DNA from: Campylobacter sp. CCUG 57310
GTDB taxonomy: Bacteria; Campylobacterota; Campylobacteria; Campylobacterales; Campylobacteraceae
Length of the DNA: 64,000 bases
Reading direction: 5' to 3'
NCBI RefSeq assembly: GCF_013201975.1
Contig: NZ_CP053845.1
Location: forward strand, 1,302,001-1,366,000
Part shown: piece by piece, positions 56,418 to 64,000 of the stretch
Position numbering within the stretch: the first letter of the stretch is position 1
How the letters are laid out: each line of letters opens with the position of its first letter
The notes under the pieces: generated by a model
Seen by the model: only the letters and a program-made list of their open reading frames with translations
Databases searched by the model: none
What the model was told of the DNA's origin: nothing
Translations under genes and position numbers: made by a program

Positions 56418-56801
56418 ATGTTAAAGAAAATCACTATTTCAGCTCTTTTGGCTAGCTCGCTTCTAGCAAGCGGAGGATTTACGGGTGCTAACGCCAACAC
56501 TACGCAAAATCAAGGCGGATTTACCGGCAAGGGAAGTGCGACTTTAATGAGCGTAAAAGAGGCTTTAAATTTAAGAGATGACGCCCCTGTCATACTTGAA
56601 GGTAAAATAAGATCGCAAATCAGAGCCGAACACTACGAATTTGTAGGTAAAAGCGGCGATGTAGTCGAGATAGAAATAGACAATCACATCTGGAAAGGCG
56701 TAACGGTAGATGAAAACACGCCTATAAGAATAACGGGCAAAGTCGATAAAGATCTTACAAAAACAACAATAGACGTAAAATCTGTTGAAATAATAAAATA
56801 A
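56418..56801 (+). CDS. YgiW/BOF-family periplasmic OB-fold protein
   Basis: The 127-residue exported protein has a signal peptide (about 1-17) and a BOF-type OB fold (about 38-127: VILEGKIRSQIRAEHYEFV, IEIDNHIWKGVTVDENTPI). YgiW proteins are stress-linked periplasmic proteins. The segment GGFTG occurs twice early in the mature protein (residues 19-23 and 34-38). AAAAGGA precedes the ATG. Confidence 0.88.
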   Translation: MLKKITISALLASSLLASGGFTGANANTTQNQGGFTGKGSATLMSVKEALNLRDDAPVILEGKIRSQIRAEHYEFVGKSGDVVEIEIDNHIWKGVTVDENTPIRITGKVDKDLTKTTIDVKSVEIIK

Positions 56802-56814
56802 CCAACCATACACT

Positions 56815-56858
56815 CTAAAGCCTTTTTTAAAACTCAAATTTTGCAAAGAGGGCTTTAG
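56815..56858 (+). terminator. Weak hairpin after the BOF-like gene
   Basis: CTAAAGCC and GGCTTTAG (8 bp) flank a 28-base loop, without a T tract after the stem. The rest of the 303-base gap to ppa (56859-57104) shows only a promoter. Confidence 0.35.
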
Positions 56859-57071
56859 GGCAAATTTGATTTGCAACTCACCAAAACAGCCATATAACTT
56901 ATCATAGCTTTACAAAGGCTAATTTAAACCAAAACTTTAAAACCGCCTCATCTCAATGTCTATTAGATTTAATCTCAAACCTGCTTTATCAAGTATCATA
57001 AATCAACTTATACCAAAGCCGATATCAAGTGCAGGCTGTCAAATTTAACTTAAATAAAAGCCGCAAATAAG

Positions 57072-57077
57072 TATAAT
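57072..57077 (+). promoter_or_regulatory. -10 box for ppa
   Basis: TATAAT lies 28 bases before the ppa ATG; AAGGAG follows. Confidence 0.55.
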
Positions 57078-57104
57078 CACACGCAAATAAACCAAGGAGC
57101 AAAC

Positions 57105-57623
57105 ATGGATATATCAAAAATCAAAGCGGGCTCAAATCCCGATAAAATCAATGCCGTAATCGAAATCCCATACGGCTCAAACATAAAATATGAAATTTGC
57201 AAAGACAGCGGTGCGGTTTTCGTTGATCGAGTACTGTATTCTGCGATGTTTTACCCTGCAAACTACGGCTTCGTACCAAACACGCTAGCAGAGGACGGCG
57301 ATCCTGCCGATATCTTGGTGCTTAACGAGTATCCTTTGCAAGCCGGCAGTGTCATCCCTTGCCGATTGATCGGAGTTCTCGTGATGGAAGATGAGGCGGG
57401 AATGGACGAAAAACTTCTTGCGGTTCCTGTTAGCAAAATAGATCCAAGATACGAGAATATAAAAACATACAAAGACCTTCCTGAAGCGACGTTAAATAAG
57501 ATAAAAAACTTCTTTGAAACCTATAAAATGCTTGAACCGAACAAATGGGTAAAAGTAAAAGAGTTTAAGTGTGCCGATACGGCAAAAGAAATTTTAGATA
57601 AAGCGATAAAAAGCTATAAATAA
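57105..57623 (+). CDS. ppa: Inorganic pyrophosphatase (family I)
   Basis: Ppa hydrolyses pyrophosphate, pulling biosynthesis forward. The 172-residue enzyme has EIPYGSNIKYE, the metal signature EDGDPADILVL and NKWVKVKEF. AAGGAG precedes the ATG. It ends at a clear terminator. Confidence 0.97.
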   Translation: MDISKIKAGSNPDKINAVIEIPYGSNIKYEICKDSGAVFVDRVLYSAMFYPANYGFVPNTLAEDGDPADILVLNEYPLQAGSVIPCRLIGVLVMEDEAGMDEKLLAVPVSKIDPRYENIKTYKDLPEATLNKIKNFFETYKMLEPNKWVKVKEFKCADTAKEILDKAIKSYK

Positions 57624-57626
57624 TAT

Positions 57627-57647
57627 AAGCCCCTAAATTTGGGGCTT
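57627..57647 (+). terminator. Terminator after ppa
   Basis: AAGCCCC and GGGGCTT pair over a 7-base loop, 3 bases after the ppa stop, with TTT at the end of the stem. Confidence 0.65.
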
Positions 57648-57660
57648 TAAAAGGTAAAAT

Positions 57661-57822
57661 TTGAAACAAATACTACTTATACTAACAGCTTGCGCCTCAT
57701 TACTTGCCGCCTCACAAGAAAGAGGCGTCATAGATATGCACGGAGGCAAAACTCAAAAATACGGCGGATTTTCAAAGAAATTTGAACACAAAAAACCGGC
57801 AGACTCCAATACTACAAAATAA
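57661..57822 (+). CDS. Small exported protein, unknown function
   Basis: A 53-codon frame starts with TTG preceded by AAAGG at good spacing. The product has a hydrophobic signal-like start (KQILLILTACASLLAAS), then a Gly/Lys-rich tail (MHGGKTQKYGGFSKKFEHKK). It is followed within 9 bases by a long hairpin, which supports a real transcription unit. The Cys in TACAS makes a lipoprotein possible but the lipobox is poor. No family was recognised. Confidence 0.55.
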   Translation: MKQILLILTACASLLAASQERGVIDMHGGKTQKYGGFSKKFEHKKPADSNTTK

Positions 57823-57830
57823 ATTTTAAA

Positions 57831-57870
57831 ATAAAACAATAAATAGCAATCATGCTGTTTATTGTTTTAT
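57831..57870 (+). terminator. Long hairpin terminator after the small exported protein
   Basis: ATAAAACAATAAATAGCA pairs with TGCTGTTTATTGTTTTAT over 18 bp with one G-U pair and a 4-base loop. The stem could serve either strand, as there is no separate T tract. Confidence 0.65.
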
Positions 57871-58006
57871 CTACATCCATAAAATTTGATATATAAATCA
57901 TTTAATATCTTGATAAAATTTTAAAGAAGTAAAATATAGAATTATATATTTAAACTTGCATTCTTTAAGATATAAACTACAACAATAAATTTATTATTTA
58001 AAAAGT

Positions 58007-58012
58007 TATAAT
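58007..58012 (+). promoter_or_regulatory. -10 box for lldD-lctP
   Basis: TATAAT lies about 99 bases before the lldD ATG, leaving a leader of roughly 90 bases that contains an inverted repeat. Confidence 0.45.
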
Positions 58013-58041
58013 AAGAGATAATTGTCGGTAATTTTATGAGA

Positions 58042-58072
58042 ATGATTTTTAATATTTCCATATAAAAATCAT
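58042..58072. promoter_or_regulatory. Inverted repeat in the lldD leader
   Basis: ATGATTTTTA (58042-58051) and TAAAAATCAT (58063-58072) are perfect reverse complements with an 11-base gap. It lies downstream of the predicted start site and could be an operator or a leader hairpin. Confidence 0.45.
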
Positions 58073-58110
58073 ATTACCAAAGTTAATCAATTCTTAAGAA
58101 GGATAAAACC

Positions 58111-59286
58111 ATGCAAGACTTAACTCTAATGACCAACATAGAGGATCTAAGACAAGTTTGCTACCACAATGTTCCAAAAATGTTCTACGAATACGTAGAT
58201 ACGGGCTCTTGGACTCAAAGAACCTACCATGAAAATCACACTGATTTTAAATCTATCAAATTCAAGCAGAAAATTTTAGTTGATATGACAAACAGGAAGC
58301 TTGAAACCAAATTGTTAGGAGAGACGGTCAAATTCCCGGCTATGACCGCTCCTGTAGGTTTTATGGGTATGATGTGGGCGGACGGCGAGATACATATGGC
58401 TAGAGCCGCACAAAAATTTGGTATACCTTTTACTCTTTCTACTATGTCGATTTGCTCTATTGAAGATCTTGTAGAAGCAGGAATAGAGCCGTTTTGGTTT
58501 CAACTTTATGTTATGCGCGATAGGGATTTTATGAAAGATCTCATAAGAAGAGCTAAAGACGCTAAATGCTCTGCCTTAATGGTAACTGTTGATTTGCAAG
58601 TACTGGGAAATAGACATCGCGATATCAAAAACGGTCTTTCTACTCCGCCGAAATTCACAATACCGAATTTAATAAATTTAAGCACTAAAATACCATGGGG
58701 ATTAAGATATCTTAAAAATAGAAGATGGACATTTAGAAACATCGCCGGACACGCCAAGAACGTAAGCGATTTAAGCTCGCTTAGCTCTTGGACCAAAGAG
58801 CAGTTTGATCCGAGTTTAAACTGGAGCGATATAGAAGAGATTAAAAATTTATGGGGCGGAAAGCTTATTTTAAAGGGCATTATGCTGCCTGAAGATGCAG
58901 AGAATGCGGTTAAGCACGGAGCCGATGCAATAATAGTTTCAAATCATGGCGGACGTCAAATGGATGACACGATCTCTTCTATAAAAGCTCTTCCCGACAT
59001 AGTTTCGGCTGTCGGCGATAAAACGGAAGTTTGGATTGATAGCGGATTTTATAGTGGTCAAGATATGCTAAAAGCTTGGGCTATAGGAGCAAAGGGTATT
59101 ATGCTAGGAAGAGCGCCTGTTTACGGATTGGGCGCTTACGGAGAAGCCGGGGTAACAAGAGCTCTTAAAATTTTATATGACGAGATGGATACTACAATGG
59201 CTTTTGCAGGACACCGCAATATCCAAAACGTTACAAGCGACATCTTGATACCGGGCACTTATCCTACTCCGATATTTCGCAAATAG
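58111..59286 (+). CDS. lldD: FMN-dependent L-lactate dehydrogenase
   Basis: This 391-residue FMN enzyme of the alpha-hydroxy-acid oxidase family should oxidise L-lactate to pyruvate, passing electrons to quinone. The family motif SNHGGRQMD (catalytic His and substrate Arg) is intact, as are the FMN-site MTAPVGFMG and the C-terminal GRAPVYGLGAYGEAGV. GAAGGA precedes the ATG. lctP follows 44 bases downstream, which supports lactate as substrate. Confidence 0.92.
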   Translation: MQDLTLMTNIEDLRQVCYHNVPKMFYEYVDTGSWTQRTYHENHTDFKSIKFKQKILVDMTNRKLETKLLGETVKFPAMTAPVGFMGMMWADGEIHMARAAQKFGIPFTLSTMSICSIEDLVEAGIEPFWFQLYVMRDRDFMKDLIRRAKDAKCSALMVTVDLQVLGNRHRDIKNGLSTPPKFTIPNLINLSTKIPWGLRYLKNRRWTFRNIAGHAKNVSDLSSLSSWTKEQFDPSLNWSDIEEIKNLWGGKLILKGIMLPEDAENAVKHGADAIIVSNHGGRQMDDTISSIKALPDIVSAVGDKTEVWIDSGFYSGQDMLKAWAIGAKGIMLGRAPVYGLGAYGEAGVTRALKILYDEMDTTMAFAGHRNIQNVTSDILIPGTYPTPIFRK

Positions 59287-59330
59287 TCATAGGCAAATTT
59301 AGCTTTAGCGGATTTAGATTAGGAGAAAAA

Positions 59331-60977
59331 ATGCAAAATTACTTTATACAAAACTACGATCCTGTTTCAAATTTATGGCTTAGCGCAGCTATCGCCGCTT
59401 TGCCTATATTTGTATTCTTGCTTTCTCTTGTAGTTTTTAAACTAAAAGGATATGTAGCGGCATTTTTGACCGTCATCGTTAGTGTCGTGGTGGCTATTTT
59501 GTTTTACAAAATGCCTATTATAGCAGTCGGTATGAGTTTTATTTACGGGTTTTTATATGGTCTTTGGCCTATTGCTTGGATTATCCTGTGTGCTATTTTT
59601 CTTTACAAACTTAGTGTTAAATCAGGATATTTTGAGGTGCTCAAGGCTAGTATCATGATTATATCGCCCGATCATAGAATTCAAGTCATGCTCATAGCCT
59701 TTTGTTTCGGCTCTTTTTTAGAAGGAGCGATAGGTTTTGGCGCTCCTGTTGCGATATGTGCTGCACTGCTAATGGGCCTTGGGCTTAAACCTTTAAGTGC
59801 AGCAGGACTTAGCATGGTAGCCAACACCGCAGGTGCTGCCTTTGGAGCGGTGGGTATACCGATTACGGCTTTAGCGGGAACCGTAAATTTAGATCAGACT
59901 CTCATATCAACTATGGTAGCTAGGATGCTTCCGCCTATAACATTTTTAGTTCCATTTTTTCTGGTTTTTTTGGTGGGTGGCTTTAAACGAATAAAAGATG
60001 TATTGCCTCACGTTATCGTGGTTGCAGCTAGCTATACCGTTACACAATACGCAACAGCTAAATTTTTAGGTCCTGAGCTTGTAAATATAACATCGGCTAT
60101 CGTATCTATCTTTATGCTATCCATTGCTATTAACTTATTTAAGATAAAAAATATTTTTAGACTTGACGGCAAAGAAGATTTCACACAAACAAAGAATCTT
60201 GGATTTGAGCAAATTGTAAAGGCGTGGCTGCCGTTTATATTTGTTATTGTTGCTATTGTTGTTTGGAATTTAGACATATTTAAAAGCATAATGGGATTTG
60301 CGGATATCAAATTCGAAATACCGAATTTACACAACACGGTAGTGCAAGCAGCTCCTATAGTAGAAGGAGAGCAAGCTATATCGGCTATCTATAGTTGGTC
60401 CATCATAAAAGCTACGGGAACGGCAATACTGTTAGCGGCAGCACTTACTATACTTACTCTTAGAATCAAATTTGAAGTGGCGAAAGATTCTGCGATAGAA
60501 GCTATAAAAGAGATGACAATGCCGATCATAACTATAGGATTCATAGTCTCTTACGCCTATATAGCAAAATACAGCGGTCAAGCCGCAACTATGGGACTTG
60601 CCTTTTCAAGTACAGGTAATGCATTTAGCCTATTTTCGCCTGTTATAGGTTGGCTTGGTGTCTTTTTAACAGGTTCGGTTACTAGTGCAAATTTGCTTTT
60701 TGGAACCCTTCAACAAGTAACGGCTAATCAGTTAAATGTACCCGATGTTATATTTCTAGCCGCAAATACTGTGGGCGGAGTAGTCGGCAAAATCATCAGT
60801 CCTCAAAGCATAGCCGTAGCATGCGCAGCCGTAGGAATGGCAGGGAGAGAAAGCGAAGTACTAAAATTTACGCTTAAATATTCTCTTATTTTTATAGTTT
60901 TAGCAAGCATCATAACTTGGCTCGTGGTTCATGTATTTCCACAGCTTGTGCCTATAGTAGTGAATTTCACTAATTAG
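59331..60977 (+). CDS. lctP: L-lactate permease
   Basis: A 548-residue transporter of the LctP family with about 13 hydrophobic segments. Conserved stretches include FCFGSFLEGAIGFGAPVAI, NTAGAAFGAVGIP and GSVTSANLLFGTLQQ. It imports lactate, and possibly glycolate, with protons. AGGAG precedes the ATG. A strong terminator follows. Confidence 0.95.
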   Translation: MQNYFIQNYDPVSNLWLSAAIAALPIFVFLLSLVVFKLKGYVAAFLTVIVSVVVAILFYKMPIIAVGMSFIYGFLYGLWPIAWIILCAIFLYKLSVKSGYFEVLKASIMIISPDHRIQVMLIAFCFGSFLEGAIGFGAPVAICAALLMGLGLKPLSAAGLSMVANTAGAAFGAVGIPITALAGTVNLDQTLISTMVARMLPPITFLVPFFLVFLVGGFKRIKDVLPHVIVVAASYTVTQYATAKFLGPELVNITSAIVSIFMLSIAINLFKIKNIFRLDGKEDFTQTKNLGFEQIVKAWLPFIFVIVAIVVWNLDIFKSIMGFADIKFEIPNLHNTVVQAAPIVEGEQAISAIYSWSIIKATGTAILLAAALTILTLRIKFEVAKDSAIEAIKEMTMPIITIGFIVSYAYIAKYSGQAATMGLAFSSTGNAFSLFSPVIGWLGVFLTGSVTSANLLFGTLQQVTANQLNVPDVIFLAANTVGGVVGKIISPQSIAVACAAVGMAGRESEVLKFTLKYSLIFIVLASIITWLVVHVFPQLVPIVVNFTN

Positions 60978-60994
60978 AGTTTATAAATCAAAAT

Positions 60995-61040
60995 AATGGG
61001 CTTAAAAAGATTTTTATTAACTAAAATTTTTAAGCCCATT
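60995..61040 (+). terminator. Terminator after lctP
   Basis: AATGGGCTTAAAAA (60995-61008) and TTTTTAAGCCCATT (61027-61040) form a perfect 14-bp stem 18 bases after the lctP stop. The rest of the gap up to 61400 holds only the small minus-strand frame at 61190-61312. Confidence 0.8.
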
Positions 61041-61189
61041 TAATAAAATCACAAAATAACCTGCATATAAATTAGACAAAAACTTATTAAAATTAGAATA
61101 AAAAGAGCAATATCATTACTGCTAAAGAAATTTATCATACATTTTATATTATCGGGATCGCTTAGATAAATTATATATAAAATCGAAAG

Positions 61190-61312
61190 TCAAAATATCG
61201 TGCGTGCAGCACTCGCCACGCCACCGGGCTCAGTCTGAATCGACGGTCTAAACATATAGATAAAAGCGGTAAAAAACACTATTATAAGAGCAAGGACAAA
61301 AAGCTTTTTCAT
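61190..61312 (-). CDS. Small single-span membrane peptide, unknown function
   Basis: A 40-codon ATG frame encodes one hydrophobic segment (MKKLFVLALIIVFFTAFIY) and then a soluble tail (RPSIQTEPGGVASAARTIF). Local base composition is richer in G+C than the flanks, as expected of coding sequence. No clear ribosome site is present. It lies 88 bases after mnmC on the same strand. No family was recognised. Confidence 0.45.
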   Translation of the reverse strand: MKKLFVLALIIVFFTAFIYMFRPSIQTEPGGVASAARTIF

Positions 61313-61400
61313 GGATTTATTATAACGAGTTATTTTATAAGACGTGATAAATATAGCTAGTGCTAATTAATTTGAATAGATCGCGTTTAAATTTTAAAAA

Positions 61401-63275
61401 CTACTTAATGCCCTTTTTAAGCTTTCGTATCAAAAATCTAGCCGGATGAAGTGCGTCAAAAAGGCTCTTTTCTATACATAGCGGGCGTTCAAAAGCAAGA
61501 TCACAGATGAGCTCAGCCGCAAGCACGGCGGTGCAGAGTCCGCGCGAGCCATGGGCGGTATTGATATAGACATTTGGGATATATTTGGCGTTTAAATTTT
61601 CGCTTTTATTTTTCGTCCAAAGAAGCGCTTTATAACTATTTTTATAAAATTCCTCATCATAAAGCCTTCCGACAATCGGAAATCTATCTCCGCTATAGCT
61701 TCTATAGCCTACTTTTGAGCCTAAAATTTCAGGCTCTTTGCCACTCAAAAACTCGACTATATCGGCTAAATTTTTCTCATCATCGCTGCTTCTAGGATCG
61801 TCTAGTTTTAAATTTCTATCATAGGTTGCACCGACAACCTGCACGCCATCAACCTCAGGGCAAACGTAGCCTTTTGCACTAAAAGGCAATTTTGTTTTGA
61901 TAGCCTCTTTGATATGCGTAACCTGCCCGCGAACCGAGCTAAGCCGCATATCAAACTTCGCAAAGAATTCCATACTATCACTACCGATAGCAAGTATCAA
62001 AACGTCGCTAATTATGGTTTTTCCATTTTTAAATTTCGCCGATATTTTACCATCTGGCAAATTTTCATAACTCTCAAAATCGTATCCAAGCAAGACATTG
62101 GCGCACCTGCTTGCAACCTCACACATCTTGCGAGGTCTAGCCTTAGCACCCTCTTTTATAAATGCACTTGGATACGGCAAGCTGCTTAAATTTATATCAA
62201 AAACTCCATTTTGACTATCAAATTCCTGCCACTTTAAAAGACGCTCAAGCAGCTTATCTTCGTGTGCATAGTCTATAACACCGCTAAATTCGCACTCGCT
62301 TGAACTCATCGTATCTTTATAAAACCTAACGGCCTGCAAAAAAGCGTTCATGTGCATTCTGCCAAGCTCTACCTCCGGCTTTGTGATAAGCGGCATTAAA
62401 ATTCCAGCATGATTTCCAGAGCCGTTTGTAGCTATCTTGTCTTTCTTTTCAGCCAAAGTAACTTTTACGCCAAGCTCATTTAGCTTATAAGCGCTAACAC
62501 AACCTGCCACGCCCGCACCTATGATAAGCGCTGTTTTTGCCTTTTTAGAGTTATTTTGCGTGTCGTATCTACTAAACCAAGGGTTTTTTACTACGCCTTT
62601 TTCGCTCATAAGTCTAGCGCTTATCATCTCGCGCTTTTTGCCAAAGCCTTTTAGCAATGTAACTTCAAAATTATTTTTAACAAGAGCGTCTTTTACGACT
62701 CTTGCGCTTGAATATGTTCGCAATATCGTATCTGTTTTGCTTAGATAACAAATTCCTTTAAAAACTTCATCGCTCCACATACTATCGTTTTTGCTGGGTG
62801 CAAATCCGTCCATAAACCAGATATCGGCTCTAAAATCAAGCTCGGGCAAAATTTGATCGATCTTGCCAAAGCAAAGATCAAGCGTGATACGTGAATTTGC
62901 AAAATTTAGCCGGTGAAATCCTTGTATAAGCGGCGGATAGCTTTTTATAAGCTCATTTGAAAGCTCTTTAAAAACACCTAAATTTTGATAAATTCTAACA
63001 AGATTTTCCCTGCTGATAGGGTTTGCCTCGATACTAACATAATGCAAAAATTTGCTTGAGTCTTTAAATTTGTTTAGTGTTGTTAAAAAATTTAGCCCCG
63101 CTCCAAAGCCGGCTTCAGCGATGATAAACCGATCTTGCCTGTCCCAAATTTCATTAATTGCACTTGCAAATACATACTCGCTCTCGCCGGCAGGATTATC
63201 GGCGCTAAAGTATATATCTCCAAAATCATCGCTATAAGCAACTCCGTCTTTAAAGGAAATTTGAGCGGTTTTCAT
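61401..63275 (-). CDS. mnmC: Bifunctional tRNA mnm5s2U34 biosynthesis enzyme
   Basis: MnmC completes the mnm5s2U modification at wobble U34. The 624-residue protein has an N-terminal methyltransferase half (about 1-235: FGAGLNFL, WFMDGFAPSKNDSMW) and a C-terminal FAD oxidoreductase half (about 250-620: LIIGAGVAGCVSAYKL, GNHAGILMPL). The first removes nothing but methylates; the second trims cmnm5 to nm5. It overlaps the amidase gene by 4 bases. Confidence 0.95.
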   Translation of the reverse strand: MKTAQISFKDGVAYSDDFGDIYFSADNPAGESEYVFASAINEIWDRQDRFIIAEAGFGAGLNFLTTLNKFKDSSKFLHYVSIEANPISRENLVRIYQNLGVFKELSNELIKSYPPLIQGFHRLNFANSRITLDLCFGKIDQILPELDFRADIWFMDGFAPSKNDSMWSDEVFKGICYLSKTDTILRTYSSARVVKDALVKNNFEVTLLKGFGKKREMISARLMSEKGVVKNPWFSRYDTQNNSKKAKTALIIGAGVAGCVSAYKLNELGVKVTLAEKKDKIATNGSGNHAGILMPLITKPEVELGRMHMNAFLQAVRFYKDTMSSSECEFSGVIDYAHEDKLLERLLKWQEFDSQNGVFDINLSSLPYPSAFIKEGAKARPRKMCEVASRCANVLLGYDFESYENLPDGKISAKFKNGKTIISDVLILAIGSDSMEFFAKFDMRLSSVRGQVTHIKEAIKTKLPFSAKGYVCPEVDGVQVVGATYDRNLKLDDPRSSDDEKNLADIVEFLSGKEPEILGSKVGYRSYSGDRFPIVGRLYDEEFYKNSYKALLWTKNKSENLNAKYIPNVYINTAHGSRGLCTAVLAAELICDLAFERPLCIEKSLFDALHPARFLIRKLKKGIK

Positions 63276-64000
63276 TGCTGATTTGCAAAATAGACATCAA
63301 CGCCGTTAGCAATTCCTTTAGCGATAGCGTCTTGGTAGTTTGACTTACTTATTAGCTTGCCTTCATCAGGATGTGAGATGTAGCCCACTTCAAGCAAAAC
63401 AGCGGGCATAAGCGCACCCACCAGAACCCAAAACGGAGCCTCTCTTACTCCACCGTCAACGACCTTTGAATTTATCTTTTTGGTTCTGGCAAGAACCTCT
63501 CTTTGGATATCGATAGCAAGCTTGTTTGAGGCTATGATCTTTTCTCTGTTTAAGAAATTTAAAAAGGTCTGTTTAGAGAAGAAATTCATCTCGTCTATGT
63601 CCGATTTGTTTTCAAGTGCGGCTACATTTTTGCTACGCTCGCTTCTTGCAGGCGAGAGGAAAAATGTCTCGATACCTTGCATAACTTCGCCTTTTTGCTT
63701 ATTTGGAGCGGCATTTGCGTGTATAGAGATGAAAAGATCGGCAAGCTTGTCGTTAGCAAGCTTGGTTCTACTTCTGAGGTTTATAAATTTATCCTTTGTG
63801 CGGGTATAAAAGACCTTATATCCGCGTTTTTTAAGCTCATCGCCTGTCTTTAAAGCGATATTTAGCACGATATTTTTCTCTTTTAGCTTTCCATTTATAG
63901 CGCCCGGGTCATCGCCTCCGTGTCCCGCGTCAAGCACGATAGTCTTACCGCCTGTTTTTTTAATAGGTATCGCGCCTTTATTTGAGCTTTGCTCGTTTTG
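63272..64000 (-). CDS. N-acetylmuramoyl-L-alanine amidase (partial at right edge)
   Basis: The C-terminal 242 codons of an Amidase_3 enzyme; the frame stays open to the window edge. Zinc ligands and catalytic residues are visible: VLDAGHGGDDPGAI, FISIHANAAPN and LEVGYISHP. It splits the stem peptide from MurNAc during daughter-cell separation. The N-terminal part, with signal peptide and any AMIN domain, lies outside. mnmC follows with a 4-base overlap. Confidence 0.95.
   Translation of the reverse strand, partial: QNEQSSNKGAIPIKKTGGKTIVLDAGHGGDDPGAINGKLKEKNIVLNIALKTGDELKKRGYKVFYTRTKDKFINLRSRTKLANDKLADLFISIHANAAPNKQKGEVMQGIETFFLSPARSERSKNVAALENKSDIDEMNFFSKQTFLNFLNREKIIASNKLAIDIQREVLARTKKINSKVVDGGVREAPFWVLVGALMPAVLLEVGYISHPDEGKLISKSNYQDAIAKGIANGVDVYFANQQ

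Noticed and set aside
61041-61189. RNA gene in the gap after lctP
   Set aside because: No tRNA-like cloverleaf or other recognisable structure beyond the terminator could be supported.

Overview
The window is a chromosomal segment of a Campylobacter-type epsilonproteobacterium (Campylobacterota). The base composition is low in G+C, and AAATTT-rich words and TATAAT-only promoters recur throughout. Gene order agrees, as I recall it, with several Campylobacter jejuni blocks: adk-aspS-nadK-recN-cbrR-tatD-mltD-rlpA-kdsC-lptC-lptA-engB-mrdA; folD-lepB with hemL and its membrane-protein neighbours; psd, gltX, yggT, slt, mobB, fbp and metG; and rpiB-apt-dedA-pepA-ychF with cheB/cheR. An octahaem HaoA-type cytochrome with a NapC/NrfH-like partner, a LapA-like adhesin and an lctP/lldD pair point away from C. 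jejuni itself and towards another Campylobacter species. I cannot name the species from sequence alone.

Layout. 1-2812: 5' part of a giant repetitive adhesin gene on the minus strand, cut by the left edge. 3.0-7.5 kb: metal/envelope lipoproteins, an NfeD/SPFH pair and an MFS carrier. 7.6-12.8 kb: a chemoreceptor, CheR, a receiver-less CheB, and an FlhB-C-terminal-like/FliK-like pair. 12.8-16.6 kb: MFS carrier, membrane proteins, AtpZ, hemL and a monohaem cytochrome. 16.6-23.6 kb: co-directional housekeeping genes from folD to ychF. 23.9-28.7 kb: lipoprotein, HEAT-repeat DNA-repair-like protein, psd, metallophosphoesterase and a secreted glycosidase-like protein. 28.8-31.9 kb: haoA-haoC, a Crp/Fnr regulator and mscL. 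32.1-41.6 kb: gltX through metG, a MurF-N-like protein, queC and ybeY. 41.6-53.6 kb: a long minus-strand envelope run (mrdA, engB, lptA, lptC, kdsC, hisB, rlpA, mltD, tatD, cbrR, recN, nadK). 53.7-57.8 kb: aspS, adk, small exported proteins and ppa. 58.1-61.0 kb: L-lactate dehydrogenase and permease. 61.2-64.0 kb: a small membrane peptide, mnmC and an amidase gene cut by the right edge.

How genes work together. HaoC should pass quinol electrons to HaoA. A TTGAC-N4-ATCAA box centred at -41.5 from a predicted haoC start, beside a cysteine-free Crp/Fnr gene whose recognition helix carries ExxSR, makes a testable local circuit. Lactate uptake and quinone-linked oxidation are paired in lctP/lldD. 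LptA, LptC and KdsC serve lipooligosaccharide assembly, while PBP2, RlpA, MltD, Slt and the amidase act on peptidoglycan. The adhesin carries a LapG-type TAAG site, so periplasmic proteolysis under c-di-GMP control is a plausible mode of release, but no LapD or LapG gene lies in this window.

No rRNA, tRNA, CRISPR array, insertion sequence or prophage was recognised. Promoter and terminator calls are by eye.
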